DNA of 64,000 nucleotides from Methylobacterium brachythecii (GCF_014196345.1 NZ_JACIDN010000005.1:186001-250000); one strand, 5' to 3'; positions 1-7,786 are shown, counted from the stretch's first letter. A program made the numbers and translations. The notes: generated from the letters alone by a model not told the origin.

Positions 1-2
1 GC

Positions 3-317
3 AAGATCCTGGAAGTCGGGATCGAGCCCGGCATCGTCGTCAACGTGAATTTTCCGGATTGCGAGCCGGGCGACGTACAGGGCATCGCGGTGGCGGCTCA
101 GGGCCAGCGAAACCAGGCGCTGCTGGCGATCGACGCCCGCCACGACGGACGCGGCAACCCGTATTTCTGGCTCGCCTTCGCCAAGGCCCGCTTCGAACCG
201 GGCAACGGCTCCGACCTCAAGGCGATCGCCGATCACAAGATCTCGGTGACGCCATTGAAGCTGAACCTGACGGACGAGCCGACGCTGACGCGCTTTGCGA
301 AGGCGTTCGAACAGTAA
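3..317 (+). CDS. surE: 5'/3'-nucleotidase SurE (C-terminal part)
   Basis: C-terminal third of SurE, a cytoplasmic metal-dependent nucleotidase that dephosphorylates 5'- and 3'-mononucleotides. The open frame enters from the left edge, so the N-terminal acid-phosphatase motif and the start lie outside. The segment GIVVNVNFPD matches the typical LNVNFP stretch of the family, followed by the GRGNPYFWL segment near the C-terminus; the frame ends at TAA 315-317. The next plus-strand gene is pcm, the usual surE partner in proteobacteria, which supports the call. The two are separated by about 180 bp holding a palindromic repeat. Confidence 0.88.
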   Translation, partial: KILEVGIEPGIVVNVNFPDCEPGDVQGIAVAAQGQRNQALLAIDARHDGRGNPYFWLAFAKARFEPGNGSDLKAIADHKISVTPLKLNLTDEPTLTRFAKAFEQ

Positions 318-350
318 CGGGACAGGCTGCCGCCGGCGCTACACGCGACC

Positions 351-460
351 GTCATTCTGGGGCTCGCTGCAAGCGAGAACCCGGAATCCACCCGTGATGC
401 GCGGGCGTGGTCGCGGCCAATCGTGGATTCCGGGTTCCGCTTCGCGGCCCCGGAATGACG
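351..460. repeat. Palindromic intergenic repeat between surE and pcm
   Basis: Two arms, each itself a hairpin, are arranged as a large inverted repeat. The left arm (351-391) begins GTCATTCTGGGG and contains AACCCGGAATCCAC; the right arm (423-460) begins GTGGATTCCGGGTT and ends CCCCGGAATGAC. The same core (CATTCCGGGGCTCGC...GCGAGAACCCGGAATG) recurs at 39298-39338. It resembles the dispersed palindromic elements common in Hyphomicrobiales genomes. It may be transcribed between surE and pcm and affect mRNA stability; that role is inference. Confidence 0.75.
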
Positions 461-499
461 TGGCAGGGTTCGTCAAACCCAACTCATGAGGTGGTCGTT

Positions 500-1168
500 A
501 TGCACGTCGCGGGGGAGGGGGACGACACCTCTGCGATCGGCGATGCGGCCTTCGTGCTGCTGCTGCGCGAGCGCGGCACCCGCGACACCGCCGTCCTGCG
601 CGCCATGGAGTTGGTGCCGCGCGAGTGGTTCGTCCCCCCGACGCTGCTCGCCCATGCGCGGCGCGACATCGCCCTGCCGCTCCCCTGCGGGCAGAGCATG
701 ACGGCGCCGACGACGGTCGCCGCCATGCTCGGTCTGCTGAACGTGCCGGCCGGCGGCCGGGTCCTCGAGATCGGCACAGGCTCCGGCTACGTCACGGCGC
801 TCCTGGTCTATCTCGGCAGCGGCCAGGTGCGCAGCATCGAGCGCCAGGGTGGGCTCGCCCGGGCAGCCCATGACCGGCTAGGCAGCGACCATGCCGGAAC
901 CACCATCGAGGCCGGCGACGGCCTGGATGCCGGCTTGATCGGGGAGGGCGGGTTCGACCGCATTCTCGTCAACGGCGCCTGCGCCGACATCCCCGCGCAC
1001 CTCACCCGAGCACTCGCGCCCGGCGGACGGCTGGTCGGCGCCGTCGCTACGGGGCAGGGGACGCGCATCGCCGTCGTCGACCGCGCGGCGGATGGCCGCT
1101 TCACCAAACGAACCGAGATGACCTGCCGCCTGCCGCCCCTGACGGCAGTTCGAACCACTGTGCCCTGA
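500..1168 (+). CDS. pcm: Protein-L-isoaspartate O-methyltransferase
   Basis: SAM-dependent methyltransferase that repairs isoaspartyl residues in aged proteins (222 aa, normal length). The GQSMTAPTTVAAM segment (about residues 64-76) is the family's substrate-side motif and VLEIGTGSGY (about 88-97) is SAM motif I. The start at ATG 500 is chosen because GAGGTGG lies about 7 nt upstream; an in-frame ATG at 407 would read through the palindromic repeat and is unlikely. It lies downstream of surE and upstream of the M23 lipoprotein, the usual surE-pcm-nlpD order. Confidence 0.9.
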   Translation: MHVAGEGDDTSAIGDAAFVLLLRERGTRDTAVLRAMELVPREWFVPPTLLAHARRDIALPLPCGQSMTAPTTVAAMLGLLNVPAGGRVLEIGTGSGYVTALLVYLGSGQVRSIERQGGLARAAHDRLGSDHAGTTIEAGDGLDAGLIGEGGFDRILVNGACADIPAHLTRALAPGGRLVGAVATGQGTRIAVVDRAADGRFTKRTEMTCRLPPLTAVRTTVP

Positions 1169-1300
1169 CGGCATCGACGCTATTGCGAAAGGTTCCCCGT
1201 TCTCGCGAATGCCGGCCAATCTTGGTGAACGGGAACGGTTGTTTAACCTGAATCCCTTTTGAATGAGGTCATCAAGTTGCGTCTGTAAGCGGGTGCGTCG

Positions 1301-2494
1301 ATGCGAGTGCGTGGGGCGGGACTAGGGAAGACGTTGTCGCGTCTTGCCCTCATCGGAATGATCGGCGGCGGCACCGCCGCCTGCTCCTCGGACGCGTCGC
1401 GCCTCAGCGACCCGTTCACCAACCCCTTCTCGTCGAGCGAACCTGCCGCCACCGGCAGCCTCGGCGAAGGCGGGGAGTCCATGACGTCGGCCCCGGCCAT
1501 CCGCACCTCGCGCATCCAGTCGCAGGAGCTCGCCGCTCCCGGCAGCAGGATGACTGCTCGCCCACTGCCGACGCCCCGCGTCGCCGCGGCCGAGCCCGTC
1601 ATGAGCGCTGGCGGCGCAGTCGACGGCATGAACCCGAGCGCCGGCAAGGCCATGACGCCCCGCGTCTCGCCGGCCGCTCCGCAGCCGAAGATGGTGTTCG
1701 GCAAGGGTCCGCAGGCCGAGAAGCTCGACAAGGCCGCAGAGGCCCGTCGCGAAGCCGAGGCTCGCAAAGAAGCGGAGGCCAAGAAGCAGGCCGACGCCCG
1801 CAAGGCAGCCGAGGCGAAGAAGGCCGCCGAGTCCAAGAGCGCGCCGAAGCACAGCGCCAAGGCCGAGACGAAGCCGGACCCGAAGGCCGACAAGAAGGTC
1901 GACGCCAAGCGCGAGGCCGAGGCCAAGGCCGCCAAGGCTGAAGCGTCGAAGAAGGTCGCCGAGGCCAAGGCTGCCGAAGCCGCCGCGAAGGCCTCCGCCA
2001 AGGAGACCAAGCAGGCTGCGGCCAAGCCCGCCGTCAAGGAAGCGCCGGTCGTCGCCGAGAAGCCGGCTGCCACGAAGGTCGCCAGCGCCGAGCCTACGAC
2101 CACCGCCTCGGTGAAGGCCGACACCAACGAGTCATTCCGCTGGCCGGCCAAGGGCCGTGTCATAAACGGCTACGGCACGTCGGGCAACGAGGGCATCAAC
2201 ATTGCCGTGCCCGAGGGCACCCCGGTCAAGGCAGCCGAAGACGGCACCGTCGCCTATGCCGGCTCAGAGGTGAAAGGCTACGGCAAGCTCGTCCTGGTGC
2301 GCCACTCGAACGGCTACGTCTCGGCCTATGCCCATAACGGCGAGCTCGACGTGAAGCCCGGCGACAAGGTCAAGCGCGGCCAGACCATCGCGAAGTCCGG
2401 CGCCACCGGCAACGTGACCTCGCCCCAGCTGCATTTCGAGATCCGCAAGGGCGCGACCCCGGTCGACCCGATGCCGCACCTCGCCAGCAACTGA
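1301..2494 (+). CDS. LytM/M23-domain lipoprotein, NlpD/EnvC-like (degenerate peptidase)
   Basis: Outer-membrane-type lipoprotein of 397 aa with a C-terminal LytM (M23) domain, probably an activator of cell-wall amidases during division. The signal peptide ends in lipobox TAAC with Cys28. Residues about 130-270 are a long Lys/Ala/Glu-rich, likely coiled-coil linker. The LytM domain (about 278-395) contains YGTSGNEGINIAVP, YAHNGEL and LHFEIRKG. The Zn-binding HxxxD of active M23 enzymes is replaced by NEGIN, as in NlpD/EnvC-type activators, so it is probably not a peptidase. No LysM domain is visible, unlike classical NlpD. Position after surE-pcm fits nlpD. Confidence 0.85.
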   Translation: MRVRGAGLGKTLSRLALIGMIGGGTAACSSDASRLSDPFTNPFSSSEPAATGSLGEGGESMTSAPAIRTSRIQSQELAAPGSRMTARPLPTPRVAAAEPVMSAGGAVDGMNPSAGKAMTPRVSPAAPQPKMVFGKGPQAEKLDKAAEARREAEARKEAEAKKQADARKAAEAKKAAESKSAPKHSAKAETKPDPKADKKVDAKREAEAKAAKAEASKKVAEAKAAEAAAKASAKETKQAAAKPAVKEAPVVAEKPAATKVASAEPTTTASVKADTNESFRWPAKGRVINGYGTSGNEGINIAVPEGTPVKAAEDGTVAYAGSEVKGYGKLVLVRHSNGYVSAYAHNGELDVKPGDKVKRGQTIAKSGATGNVTSPQLHFEIRKGATPVDPMPHLASN

Positions 2495-2510
2495 TCTTTC
2501 TCGCGATCGA

Positions 2511-2546
2511 AACGAATGCGGCGGCTCCGAGGGGCCGCCGTTGTCG
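2511..2546 (+). terminator. Hairpin terminator between the M23 lipoprotein and yidB
   Basis: CGGCGGC (2519-2525) pairs with GCCGCCG (2534-2540), extended by flanking AACGA/TCGTT. It lies between two convergent genes and could serve both; the U-tract is poor, so it is a structural inference. Confidence 0.5.
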
Positions 2547-2563
2547 TTCGTGGGTCGCTCCGT

Positions 2564-2935
2564 TCAGGCTGCGTGGCCGCCTTCCGGCGCCGGTGCCTGC
2601 AATTGCCCATTCGGGCTGTGCTGGTCGACCGCCTGGGGCAGCACCTTCGCCAGCGTCTCCAGCACTTGGTCGTAGGGGATGCCGAGCTTGTCCGCGATCT
2701 CCCTGGTGTGGGAGTCGTTCAGCGCGTTGCGCAGGTCGTCGGTGGTGATCGGCTGGTTCTCGCCGCGGCCGAGCCAGGAATTCACCTGCTTACCGTAGCC
2801 GGATTGCGAGAGCTGGTTGAGCACACCCTGCAGGCCGCCCGGATAGACCCGCTCGATGATGCCCGGCAGAGCCGCAGCCGCAGCCGATCCCAGCGCGCCG
2901 CCAAGCGATCCCTTGATGCTGTCGAACAAACTCAT
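2564..2935 (-). CDS. YidB family protein (DUF937)
   Basis: Small 123-aa protein of the YidB/DUF937 family, whose role is not established. It starts with MSLFDSIKGSLGG, has a Gly/Ala-rich N-terminal stretch, then GVLNQLSQSGYGKQVNSWL and an ITTDDLRNAL segment typical of the family, and a variable Pro/Gly tail. ATG start at 2935; AGGACGTGC upstream gives a moderate ribosome site. Convergent with the LytM lipoprotein gene and apparently monocistronic. Confidence 0.82.
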   Translation of the reverse strand: MSLFDSIKGSLGGALGSAAAAALPGIIERVYPGGLQGVLNQLSQSGYGKQVNSWLGRGENQPITTDDLRNALNDSHTREIADKLGIPYDQVLETLAKVLPQAVDQHSPNGQLQAPAPEGGHAA

Positions 2936-3033
2936 CGCGCACGTCCTTCCGTGACCGGCCGCCGGTGGGCAGCGGTACAGTATCGGACGGTCAGATTACA
3001 CGCAGGCGACGGTTTCGCCAGCAGGGCGCGGCC

Positions 3034-3912
3034 TCAGCTCTCCAGCCGCTGTCCCAACCGTCCCGCGAGATCCTGGATGAACTGGAAGGCCGTGCGGCCG
3101 GAGCGCGAACCGCGCGTCGTCGCCCATTCCAGCGCCTCGGCGCGCAGCCGATCGGGCTCGACCTTGAGGCCGTAGCGCTCGACATAGCCGCGGATCATCG
3201 CGAGGTACTCGTCCTGGCTGCACTTGTGGAAGCCGAGCCAGAGGCCGAAACGGTCCGACAGCGAGACCTTCTCCTCGACGGCCTCGCCGGGATTGATCGC
3301 GGTGGAGCGCTCGTTCTCGACCATTTCGCGGGCGAGCAGGTGGCGGCGATTGGAGGTGGCGTAGAACAGCACGTTGTCCGGCCGCCCCTCGATGCCGCCG
3401 TCGAGCGCCGTCTTCAGCGACTTGTAGGACGTGTCGTCGGCATCGAAGGAGAGATCGTCGCAGAAGACAAGCCAGCGATGCGGATCGGGGCGCAGCACCG
3501 CCATCAGGTCGGGCAGCGCCTCGATGTCTTCGCGATGAATCTCGACGAGCTTCATCGGCAGCACGCCCTCGGCCTGGCGCCCATTGATCTCGGCCTGGGC
3601 CGCCTTGACGAGCGAGGACTTGCCCATGCCGCGCGCGCCCCAGAGCAGGGCGTTGTTGGCCGGCAGCCCCTTGGCAAAACGCTCGGTGTTCTCGACGAGC
3701 ATGTCGCGCATCCGGTCGATGCCCGTGAGCAGGCCGATCTCGACCCGGTTGACCTTCGGCACCGGGATCAGCCGGCGCTCGGGCCCCCACAGGAAGGCAT
3801 CGGCTGCGGTGGTATCGGTCTTCGGCACGGCCGGCGGGGCGGCCCGCTCCAGGGCCGTGGCAATCCGCTCCAGGAGCGGCATGAGGGTGCGAAGGTTCGG
3901 TTCGTCGGTCAT
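3034..3912 (-). CDS. ATP-binding protein, DUF815 family
   Basis: AAA-type P-loop ATPase of the DUF815 family (292 aa). The Walker A motif reads GARGMGKSS (about residues 95-103), followed by LVFCDDLSFD as a Walker B-like acidic stretch and FYATSNRRHL as sensor. Cellular function is not established. The start ATG at 3912 gives MTDEPNLRTL; the open frame continues far upstream but only through the antisense of the aminotransferase. It begins 35 bp after the stop of the aminotransferase gene and is probably co-transcribed with it. Confidence 0.85.
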   Translation of the reverse strand: MTDEPNLRTLMPLLERIATALERAAPPAVPKTDTTAADAFLWGPERRLIPVPKVNRVEIGLLTGIDRMRDMLVENTERFAKGLPANNALLWGARGMGKSSLVKAAQAEINGRQAEGVLPMKLVEIHREDIEALPDLMAVLRPDPHRWLVFCDDLSFDADDTSYKSLKTALDGGIEGRPDNVLFYATSNRRHLLAREMVENERSTAINPGEAVEEKVSLSDRFGLWLGFHKCSQDEYLAMIRGYVERYGLKVEPDRLRAEALEWATTRGSRSGRTAFQFIQDLAGRLGQRLES

Positions 3913-3947
3913 GGATGATGCGGCTGCCGTCGGTTTCCTGCGCAGTA

Positions 3948-5339
3948 TCAAGCCGCCGGCATCGCCTCCAGTCCCTCCTGCGCAATCCAGCCGGCCGTTC
4001 GGTCGAGGGCGCGGGTCAGGCGCTCGAACAGGGTGTCGATCTCGTCGAGCTCGATGACGAGCGGCGGGCAGACTGCGATGCGGTCGCCGGCGAGGAATCG
4101 CACGATCAGCCCCTCCGCCTGGCAGAAGGCGACGCAACGTGCCGCAACACCGGCCTTCGGGTCGTATTGCCGCTTGGAGACCTTGTCGGCGACGATCTCG
4201 ATGCCGCCGATCAGGCCGATGCCGCGCGCCTCGCCGATCAGCGGGTGCTCGGCGAGGGTGGTCAGGCGCGCCTGGAAGTGCGGCGCTTTCTCCGCGGCAC
4301 GCTCGATGATGCGGTCGCGGCGATAGATCGCGAGGGTCTTGTTGGCGACGGCGCAGGCGACCGGGTGCCCGGAATAGGTCGTGCCGTGGCCGAAGCCGCC
4401 GAGCTTGGCGCTCTCGTCGAGCATCGCCCTGTAGAGCGGCTCGTCGACCGAGATGCCGCCGAGCGGCAGGTAGCCCGAGGTCACGGCCTTGGCGAAGGAG
4501 ATCGTGCTCGGCCGCATGCCGAGTGACTGGCTGCCGAACCAGTTTCCGGTGCGCCCGAAGCCGCAGATGATCTCGTCCGCGACGAGCCGGATGTCGTAGC
4601 GGTCGAGCACCGTCTGGATCGCCTCGAAATACCCGGCGGGCGGCAGGATCGCGCCGCCCGCGCCCATCACCGGCTCGGCGAAGAAGGCCGCGACGGTGTC
4701 GGGGTCCTCGGCGAGGATCTGCGCTTCGAGCGCGTCGGCGAGCCGCTGCGAGAACGCCGCCTCGCTCTCGCCGGGCTCCGCGCCGCGGTAGTGATGGGGG
4801 CATGCGACATGCAAAAAGCCGGGGAGCGGCAGGTCCCAGTCGGCATGATTGGCGGGCAATCCGGTCAGCGAAGCGGTGGCCACCGTGACCCCGTGATAGC
4901 CCTTGCGATGAGAAAGAATCTTTTTCTTACGAGGGCGTCCGAGCGCGTTGTTCATGTACCAGATGAGCTTCACCTGGGTATCGTTCGCCTCCGATCCCGA
5001 CGAGGTGAAGAAGATCTTGGAGGTCGGGACCGGCATCAGTTCCTTGAGCGTCTCGGCCAGCTCGATCGCCGGATCATGGCTGCGGCCAGAGAAGAGATGC
5101 GTGAAGGGCAGGCGCGCCATCTGCTCGGTGGCGGCCTCGACCAGCTCTTCGTTCGAATAGCCGAGGGCCGTGCACCACAGGCCGGCCATGCCTTCGAGAT
5201 AGGGCCGCCCATCCGTATCGTAGACCCAGACTCCGTGGCCGCGCTCCAGCACCAGCGGCCCGGTTTCCCGGAAGGTCGCGAGGTTGGTGTAGGGATGGAT
5301 GAGCGTCTCGACGTCCCGAGCGGCGATGTTCGAGAGCAT
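3948..5339 (-). CDS. PLP-dependent class III aminotransferase (omega-transaminase type)
   Basis: Cytoplasmic pyridoxal-phosphate aminotransferase, 463 aa, of the class III group that includes omega-amino acid:pyruvate transaminases. Visible motifs are FFTSSGSEANDTQ (cofactor phosphate region), DEIICGFGRTGNWFGSQ (PLP-binding Asp, about 250) and FAKAVTSGYLPLGG with the Schiff-base Lys near 280. ATG 5339 (MLSNIAARD) is preferred over an in-frame start at 5378 because homologues start near this point and the upstream extension looks like non-coding leader. The amino donor cannot be read from sequence. Upstream partner of the DUF815 gene. Confidence 0.85.
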   Translation of the reverse strand: MLSNIAARDVETLIHPYTNLATFRETGPLVLERGHGVWVYDTDGRPYLEGMAGLWCTALGYSNEELVEAATEQMARLPFTHLFSGRSHDPAIELAETLKELMPVPTSKIFFTSSGSEANDTQVKLIWYMNNALGRPRKKKILSHRKGYHGVTVATASLTGLPANHADWDLPLPGFLHVACPHHYRGAEPGESEAAFSQRLADALEAQILAEDPDTVAAFFAEPVMGAGGAILPPAGYFEAIQTVLDRYDIRLVADEIICGFGRTGNWFGSQSLGMRPSTISFAKAVTSGYLPLGGISVDEPLYRAMLDESAKLGGFGHGTTYSGHPVACAVANKTLAIYRRDRIIERAAEKAPHFQARLTTLAEHPLIGEARGIGLIGGIEIVADKVSKRQYDPKAGVAARCVAFCQAEGLIVRFLAGDRIAVCPPLVIELDEIDTLFERLTRALDRTAGWIAQEGLEAMPAA

Positions 5340-5439
5340 GGCTGGCGGTCTCGTCGGCAAAGATGGGGACCGCCACACTAACGGCCCGATGCGCGGTCAG
5401 TAACCCGAGCATCCGCCCTTCGCCAAAACACCGCACGCG

Positions 5440-5979
5440 ATGCTCGATCCCGCCACCATCGTTGCCACGCCCGCCACCGGGCGCGCCTGCGGCGCCTGTA
5501 CTCTGTGCTGCAAGGTCTACGACGTACCGGCCGTGGAGAGCGTGGCCGGTCAATGGTGCCGCCATACCAGGGCCGGCAAAGGCTGCGGCATCCACGCGAC
5601 GCGGCCCGACCATTGCCGCAACTTCCATTGTCTCTGGATGACCGAGAGCTGGCTCGGCCCGGAATGGAAGCCGGACCGCGCCAAGATGGTGCTGACGCTC
5701 GATCCGGTCACCCGCTTCATGAACGTACAGGTCGATCCCGGCCAGCCGAACGGGTGGAAGCGTGAGCCCTATTACGGCCAGTTGCGGCGCTGGGCCGCAG
5801 CCTCGCTGCCGCTGAAGCGGAACGTCCTCGTTCACGTCAACAAGACAACCACGGTCGTACTGCCGGATCGCGACGTGCCGTTGGGCATCTTCGCTGAAGG
5901 CGACAGGCTCGTCATGCACGAGCGTATGTCGCCTGCCGGTCCGACGGTCGATGTGGAGAAGATCAGCTCCGCAGGCTGA
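5440..5979 (+). CDS. Cysteine-cluster protein, YkgJ-like
   Basis: 179-aa cytoplasmic protein with a conserved cysteine pattern: CGACTLCCK near residue 17, WCRH, GCGIHATRPDHCRNFHC around residues 49-65. This resembles the YkgJ-type (CxxxCxxCC) putative Zn/Fe-binding family; biochemical role unknown. The C-terminal half (VTRFMNVQVDPGQPN, VLVHVNKTTTVVLPDRD) has no motif I recognise. Divergent from the aminotransferase gene and convergent with the small secreted-protein gene, whose stop lies 10 bp beyond its own. Confidence 0.7.
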   Translation: MLDPATIVATPATGRACGACTLCCKVYDVPAVESVAGQWCRHTRAGKGCGIHATRPDHCRNFHCLWMTESWLGPEWKPDRAKMVLTLDPVTRFMNVQVDPGQPNGWKREPYYGQLRRWAAASLPLKRNVLVHVNKTTTVVLPDRDVPLGIFAEGDRLVMHERMSPAGPTVDVEKISSAG

Positions 5980-5988
5980 TCTCGACGA

Positions 5989-6369
5989 TCAGACCATGCA
6001 GCGGCCGGGCACCATGCGGCGCGCCTCGGGGCCGACGAGCGAGCTGAGCGGCGTCTCGCAGCCCTCGCGCGTCATGCGGCGGGGCTTCGGCAACATGTCC
6101 CGCTCGCTGGCGCTCTGGCCGACGCCTGCCGGATTGGTGCGCGCTGCGGGCCGCGCCTGCGACACGTTGGAGGCCGTCTCGGAGTGAATAGGGCTGATCG
6201 ACAGCGAAGCCGGCCGCGCGCCCGGAAGGGACGTCGCGAGGCGGGAAGCTGCTTCGACCGCCTGGGGGACGACCAATCTGTCAGCGCTGGCGCGCACCGA
6301 AGGAAGCACGAGAAGCGTGAGGATCACTGCCGGTCCACCAACGCCGAGAAGGAAACCAGACCGGAGCAT
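5989..6369 (-). CDS. Hypothetical secreted small protein
   Basis: 126-aa predicted exported protein of unknown function. ATG 6369 gives MLRSGFLLGVGGPAVILTL, a signal-peptide-like hydrophobic N-terminus; GGAG lies 9 nt upstream. An in-frame TTG at 6384 is less likely. The C-terminal part contains a single Cys pair (EGCETPLSS...GRCMV). A near-EcfG promoter (GGAAC-N16-AGTT, 6412-6436 on the minus strand) lies about 45 bp upstream; its -10 deviates from CGTT, so stress control is only a possibility. Confidence 0.5.
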   Translation of the reverse strand: MLRSGFLLGVGGPAVILTLLVLPSVRASADRLVVPQAVEAASRLATSLPGARPASLSISPIHSETASNVSQARPAARTNPAGVGQSASERDMLPKPRRMTREGCETPLSSLVGPEARRMVPGRCMV

Positions 6370-6581
6370 CGCGATGCACTCCAAAAAGAGAGCTTGACAG
6401 GTTGTCCGTACAACTCCGTTGCGTCGCCTCGGTTCCTCGACTGTTACGTTTCCGTTAAGCTTTCGTTTTCGGACCGTTTCGACTTGAACCCGGAAGGTTC
6501 TCTGGAGGCAGTTATCCCCACTCTGCGCGTTGCAAAAATGCGCCGCTTCTCAAAAAAAATCTCGCGATGCGCCGTCGGCGA

Positions 6582-6606
6582 GGAACCAGCCCCGTCCGCT
6601 GCCGTT
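6582..6606 (+). promoter_or_regulatory. EcfG-type promoter of a candidate small RNA
   Basis: Exact match to the general-stress sigma factor EcfG consensus: GGAAC at 6582-6586, a 16-nt spacer, CGTT at 6603-6606. It faces right, away from the small secreted-protein gene, and no coding frame follows before the terminator at 6671-6700. The same motif occurs twice at phyR/nepR 1 kb away. Predicted transcription start about 6612-6615. Confidence 0.72.
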
Positions 6607-6612
6607 GAGTCA

Positions 6613-6700
6613 TCACCCGGCCACCTGGTCCTCCCCGCATTCCCCTTGTGCATCGGCCGGAACCTCATCGACGGGCTGGACATTGTCCGGCCCGTTTTTT
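6613..6700 (+). ncRNA. Candidate EcfG-dependent small RNA (GsrN-like in design)
   Basis: About 88 nt between a perfect EcfG promoter and a strong intrinsic terminator, without an open frame. CCGGCC (6617-6622) can pair with GGCCGG (6655-6660), leaving a 32-nt loop rich in C, with CCTCCCC and TTCCCCTT, which could bind purine-rich ribosome sites. A second hairpin is the terminator. Promoter type, C-rich loop and place next to phyR suggest an alphaproteobacterial stress sRNA of the Caulobacter GsrN kind. Sequence homology was not tested and transcription is inferred. Confidence 0.6.
6671..6700 (+). terminator. Intrinsic terminator of the small RNA candidate
   Basis: ACGGGC-t-GGAC, loop ATT, GTCC-g-GCCCGT, then a run of six T. 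A classical rho-independent terminator on the plus strand with no protein-coding gene in front of it. Confidence 0.8.
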
Positions 6701-6725
6701 CGTGTGCCGAGGCGACATCCACCTC

Positions 6726-6770
6726 AAACGAAAGCCCCCCGGGGGAGCATCCACCGGGGGGCTTTCGTTT
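6726..6770 (-). terminator. phyR terminator, perfect 17-bp stem
   Basis: Bases 6726-6742 (AAACGAAAGCCCCCCGG) are perfectly complementary to 6754-6770, with an 11-nt loop. The position directly after the phyR stop suits termination of phyR; the near-symmetry means it could also stop plus-strand read-through. Confidence 0.8.
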
Positions 6771-6796
6771 GGGCAGACAGTGAAACGTCGGAACGT

Positions 6797-7600
6797 CTAT
6801 GCCGATTTCGCTTCGCGGCGCCGTGCGCTCTGCTGGAAGAACAGGGCCTGGCTGATCACCGCCGACACATTGGCGGGCTGGAACGGCTTGGCGATCAGGA
6901 AGGCCGGCTCGGGGCGCTCACCGGTGAGGAAGCGCTCGGGATAGGCAGTGATGAAGATCACCGGCACCTCGAAGGTCTTCAGGAGGTCGTTGACCGCGTC
7001 GAGCCCCGAGGAGCCGTCGGCAAGTTGGATGTCGGCGAGGATCAGACCGGGTCGCTTGCCGTCGGAGGCGAGCTTTACGGCTTCGCTGCGGGTCCGGGCG
7101 ACGCCGATGACGTTGTGTCCGAGACCCTCGACGAGCGCCTCCAGGTCCATCGCGATCAGCGGCTCGTCCTCGATGATGAGGATGTCAGTTGCCATGTCCG
7201 CGGCGAGCTCACGGCCAGCCTCGTCGACCAGCTCGCGCACCTCGGTCACGTCGACGTCGAGGATGATCGCCGCGTCTTCCTCGGAGAAGCCTTCCAGGCA
7301 GGAGAGCAGGAACGCCTGCCGCGGTAGCGGCGTGATCTGGCCGAGGCGGATCTCGGCGGGAAGGTCGTGCTGGACCTGCTCGCTGCTGCCGTTGACCGAG
7401 AGCGAATTCCAAATGCGGGTGAACACCCGAAACAGATCCGCCTTGACGTTGGTGCTGCGGCCCAGCGTCTCCGGTTCGTTGACCAGCGTTTCGAGCGTTG
7501 CAGCCACGTAGGCATCGCCGGCCACTTGGCTGCCGGTGAGCGCGCGGGCGTAGCGGCGCAGATACGGCAGATGCTGCACGACGAGTTGTGCTGTCGACAT
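6797..7600 (-). CDS. phyR: General stress response regulator PhyR
   Basis: Master regulator of the alphaproteobacterial general stress response, 267 aa. Residues 1-130 form a sigma-factor-like domain (MSTAQLVVQHLPYLRRYARA; FSEEDAAIILDVDVTEVREL) and about 138-255 a receiver domain (IIEDEPLIAMDLEAL, ILADIQLADGSSG, LIAKPFQP). The phosphoacceptor is Asp190, the position known in Methylobacterium PhyR. Once phosphorylated, PhyR binds NepR and frees the sigma factor EcfG. ATG 7600 has AGGGGA just upstream. An exact EcfG promoter lies 45-69 bp upstream, implying positive autoregulation. Divergent nepR is the neighbour; ecfG itself is not in the window. Confidence 0.96.
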   Translation of the reverse strand: MSTAQLVVQHLPYLRRYARALTGSQVAGDAYVAATLETLVNEPETLGRSTNVKADLFRVFTRIWNSLSVNGSSEQVQHDLPAEIRLGQITPLPRQAFLLSCLEGFSEEDAAIILDVDVTEVRELVDEAGRELAADMATDILIIEDEPLIAMDLEALVEGLGHNVIGVARTRSEAVKLASDGKRPGLILADIQLADGSSGLDAVNDLLKTFEVPVIFITAYPERFLTGERPEPAFLIAKPFQPANVSAVISQALFFQQSARRREAKSA

Positions 7601-7644
7601 GAGTTCCCCTGAGCCTTCGCCGCTCTTCGTGTTGCTTCCGCCCT

Positions 7645-7669
7645 AACGCAATCCGCCGCGCTCCGTTCC
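7645..7669 (-). promoter_or_regulatory. EcfG promoter of phyR
   Basis: On the minus strand GGAAC (7669-7665), 16-nt spacer, CGTT (7648-7645); an exact EcfG consensus. Predicted start near 7638, giving a leader of about 38 nt before phyR. Confidence 0.85.
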
Positions 7670-7679
7670 GCGCTACGGC

Positions 7680-7704
7680 GGAACTCGCATTGCCTCGACG
7701 CGTT
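7680..7704 (+). promoter_or_regulatory. EcfG promoter of nepR
   Basis: GGAAC at 7680-7684, 16-nt spacer, CGTT at 7701-7704; exact consensus. The -35 boxes of this and the phyR promoter lie only 10 bp apart, back to back. Predicted leader about 75 nt to the ATG at 7787. Confidence 0.85.
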
Positions 7705-7786
7705 TCCGCACGAGCCATGACTCAAGTCTAGCCGTAAAACAATCGCGGCCGACGTCGCTGCAGCGACGCCCAGGGGATGCTACCGG

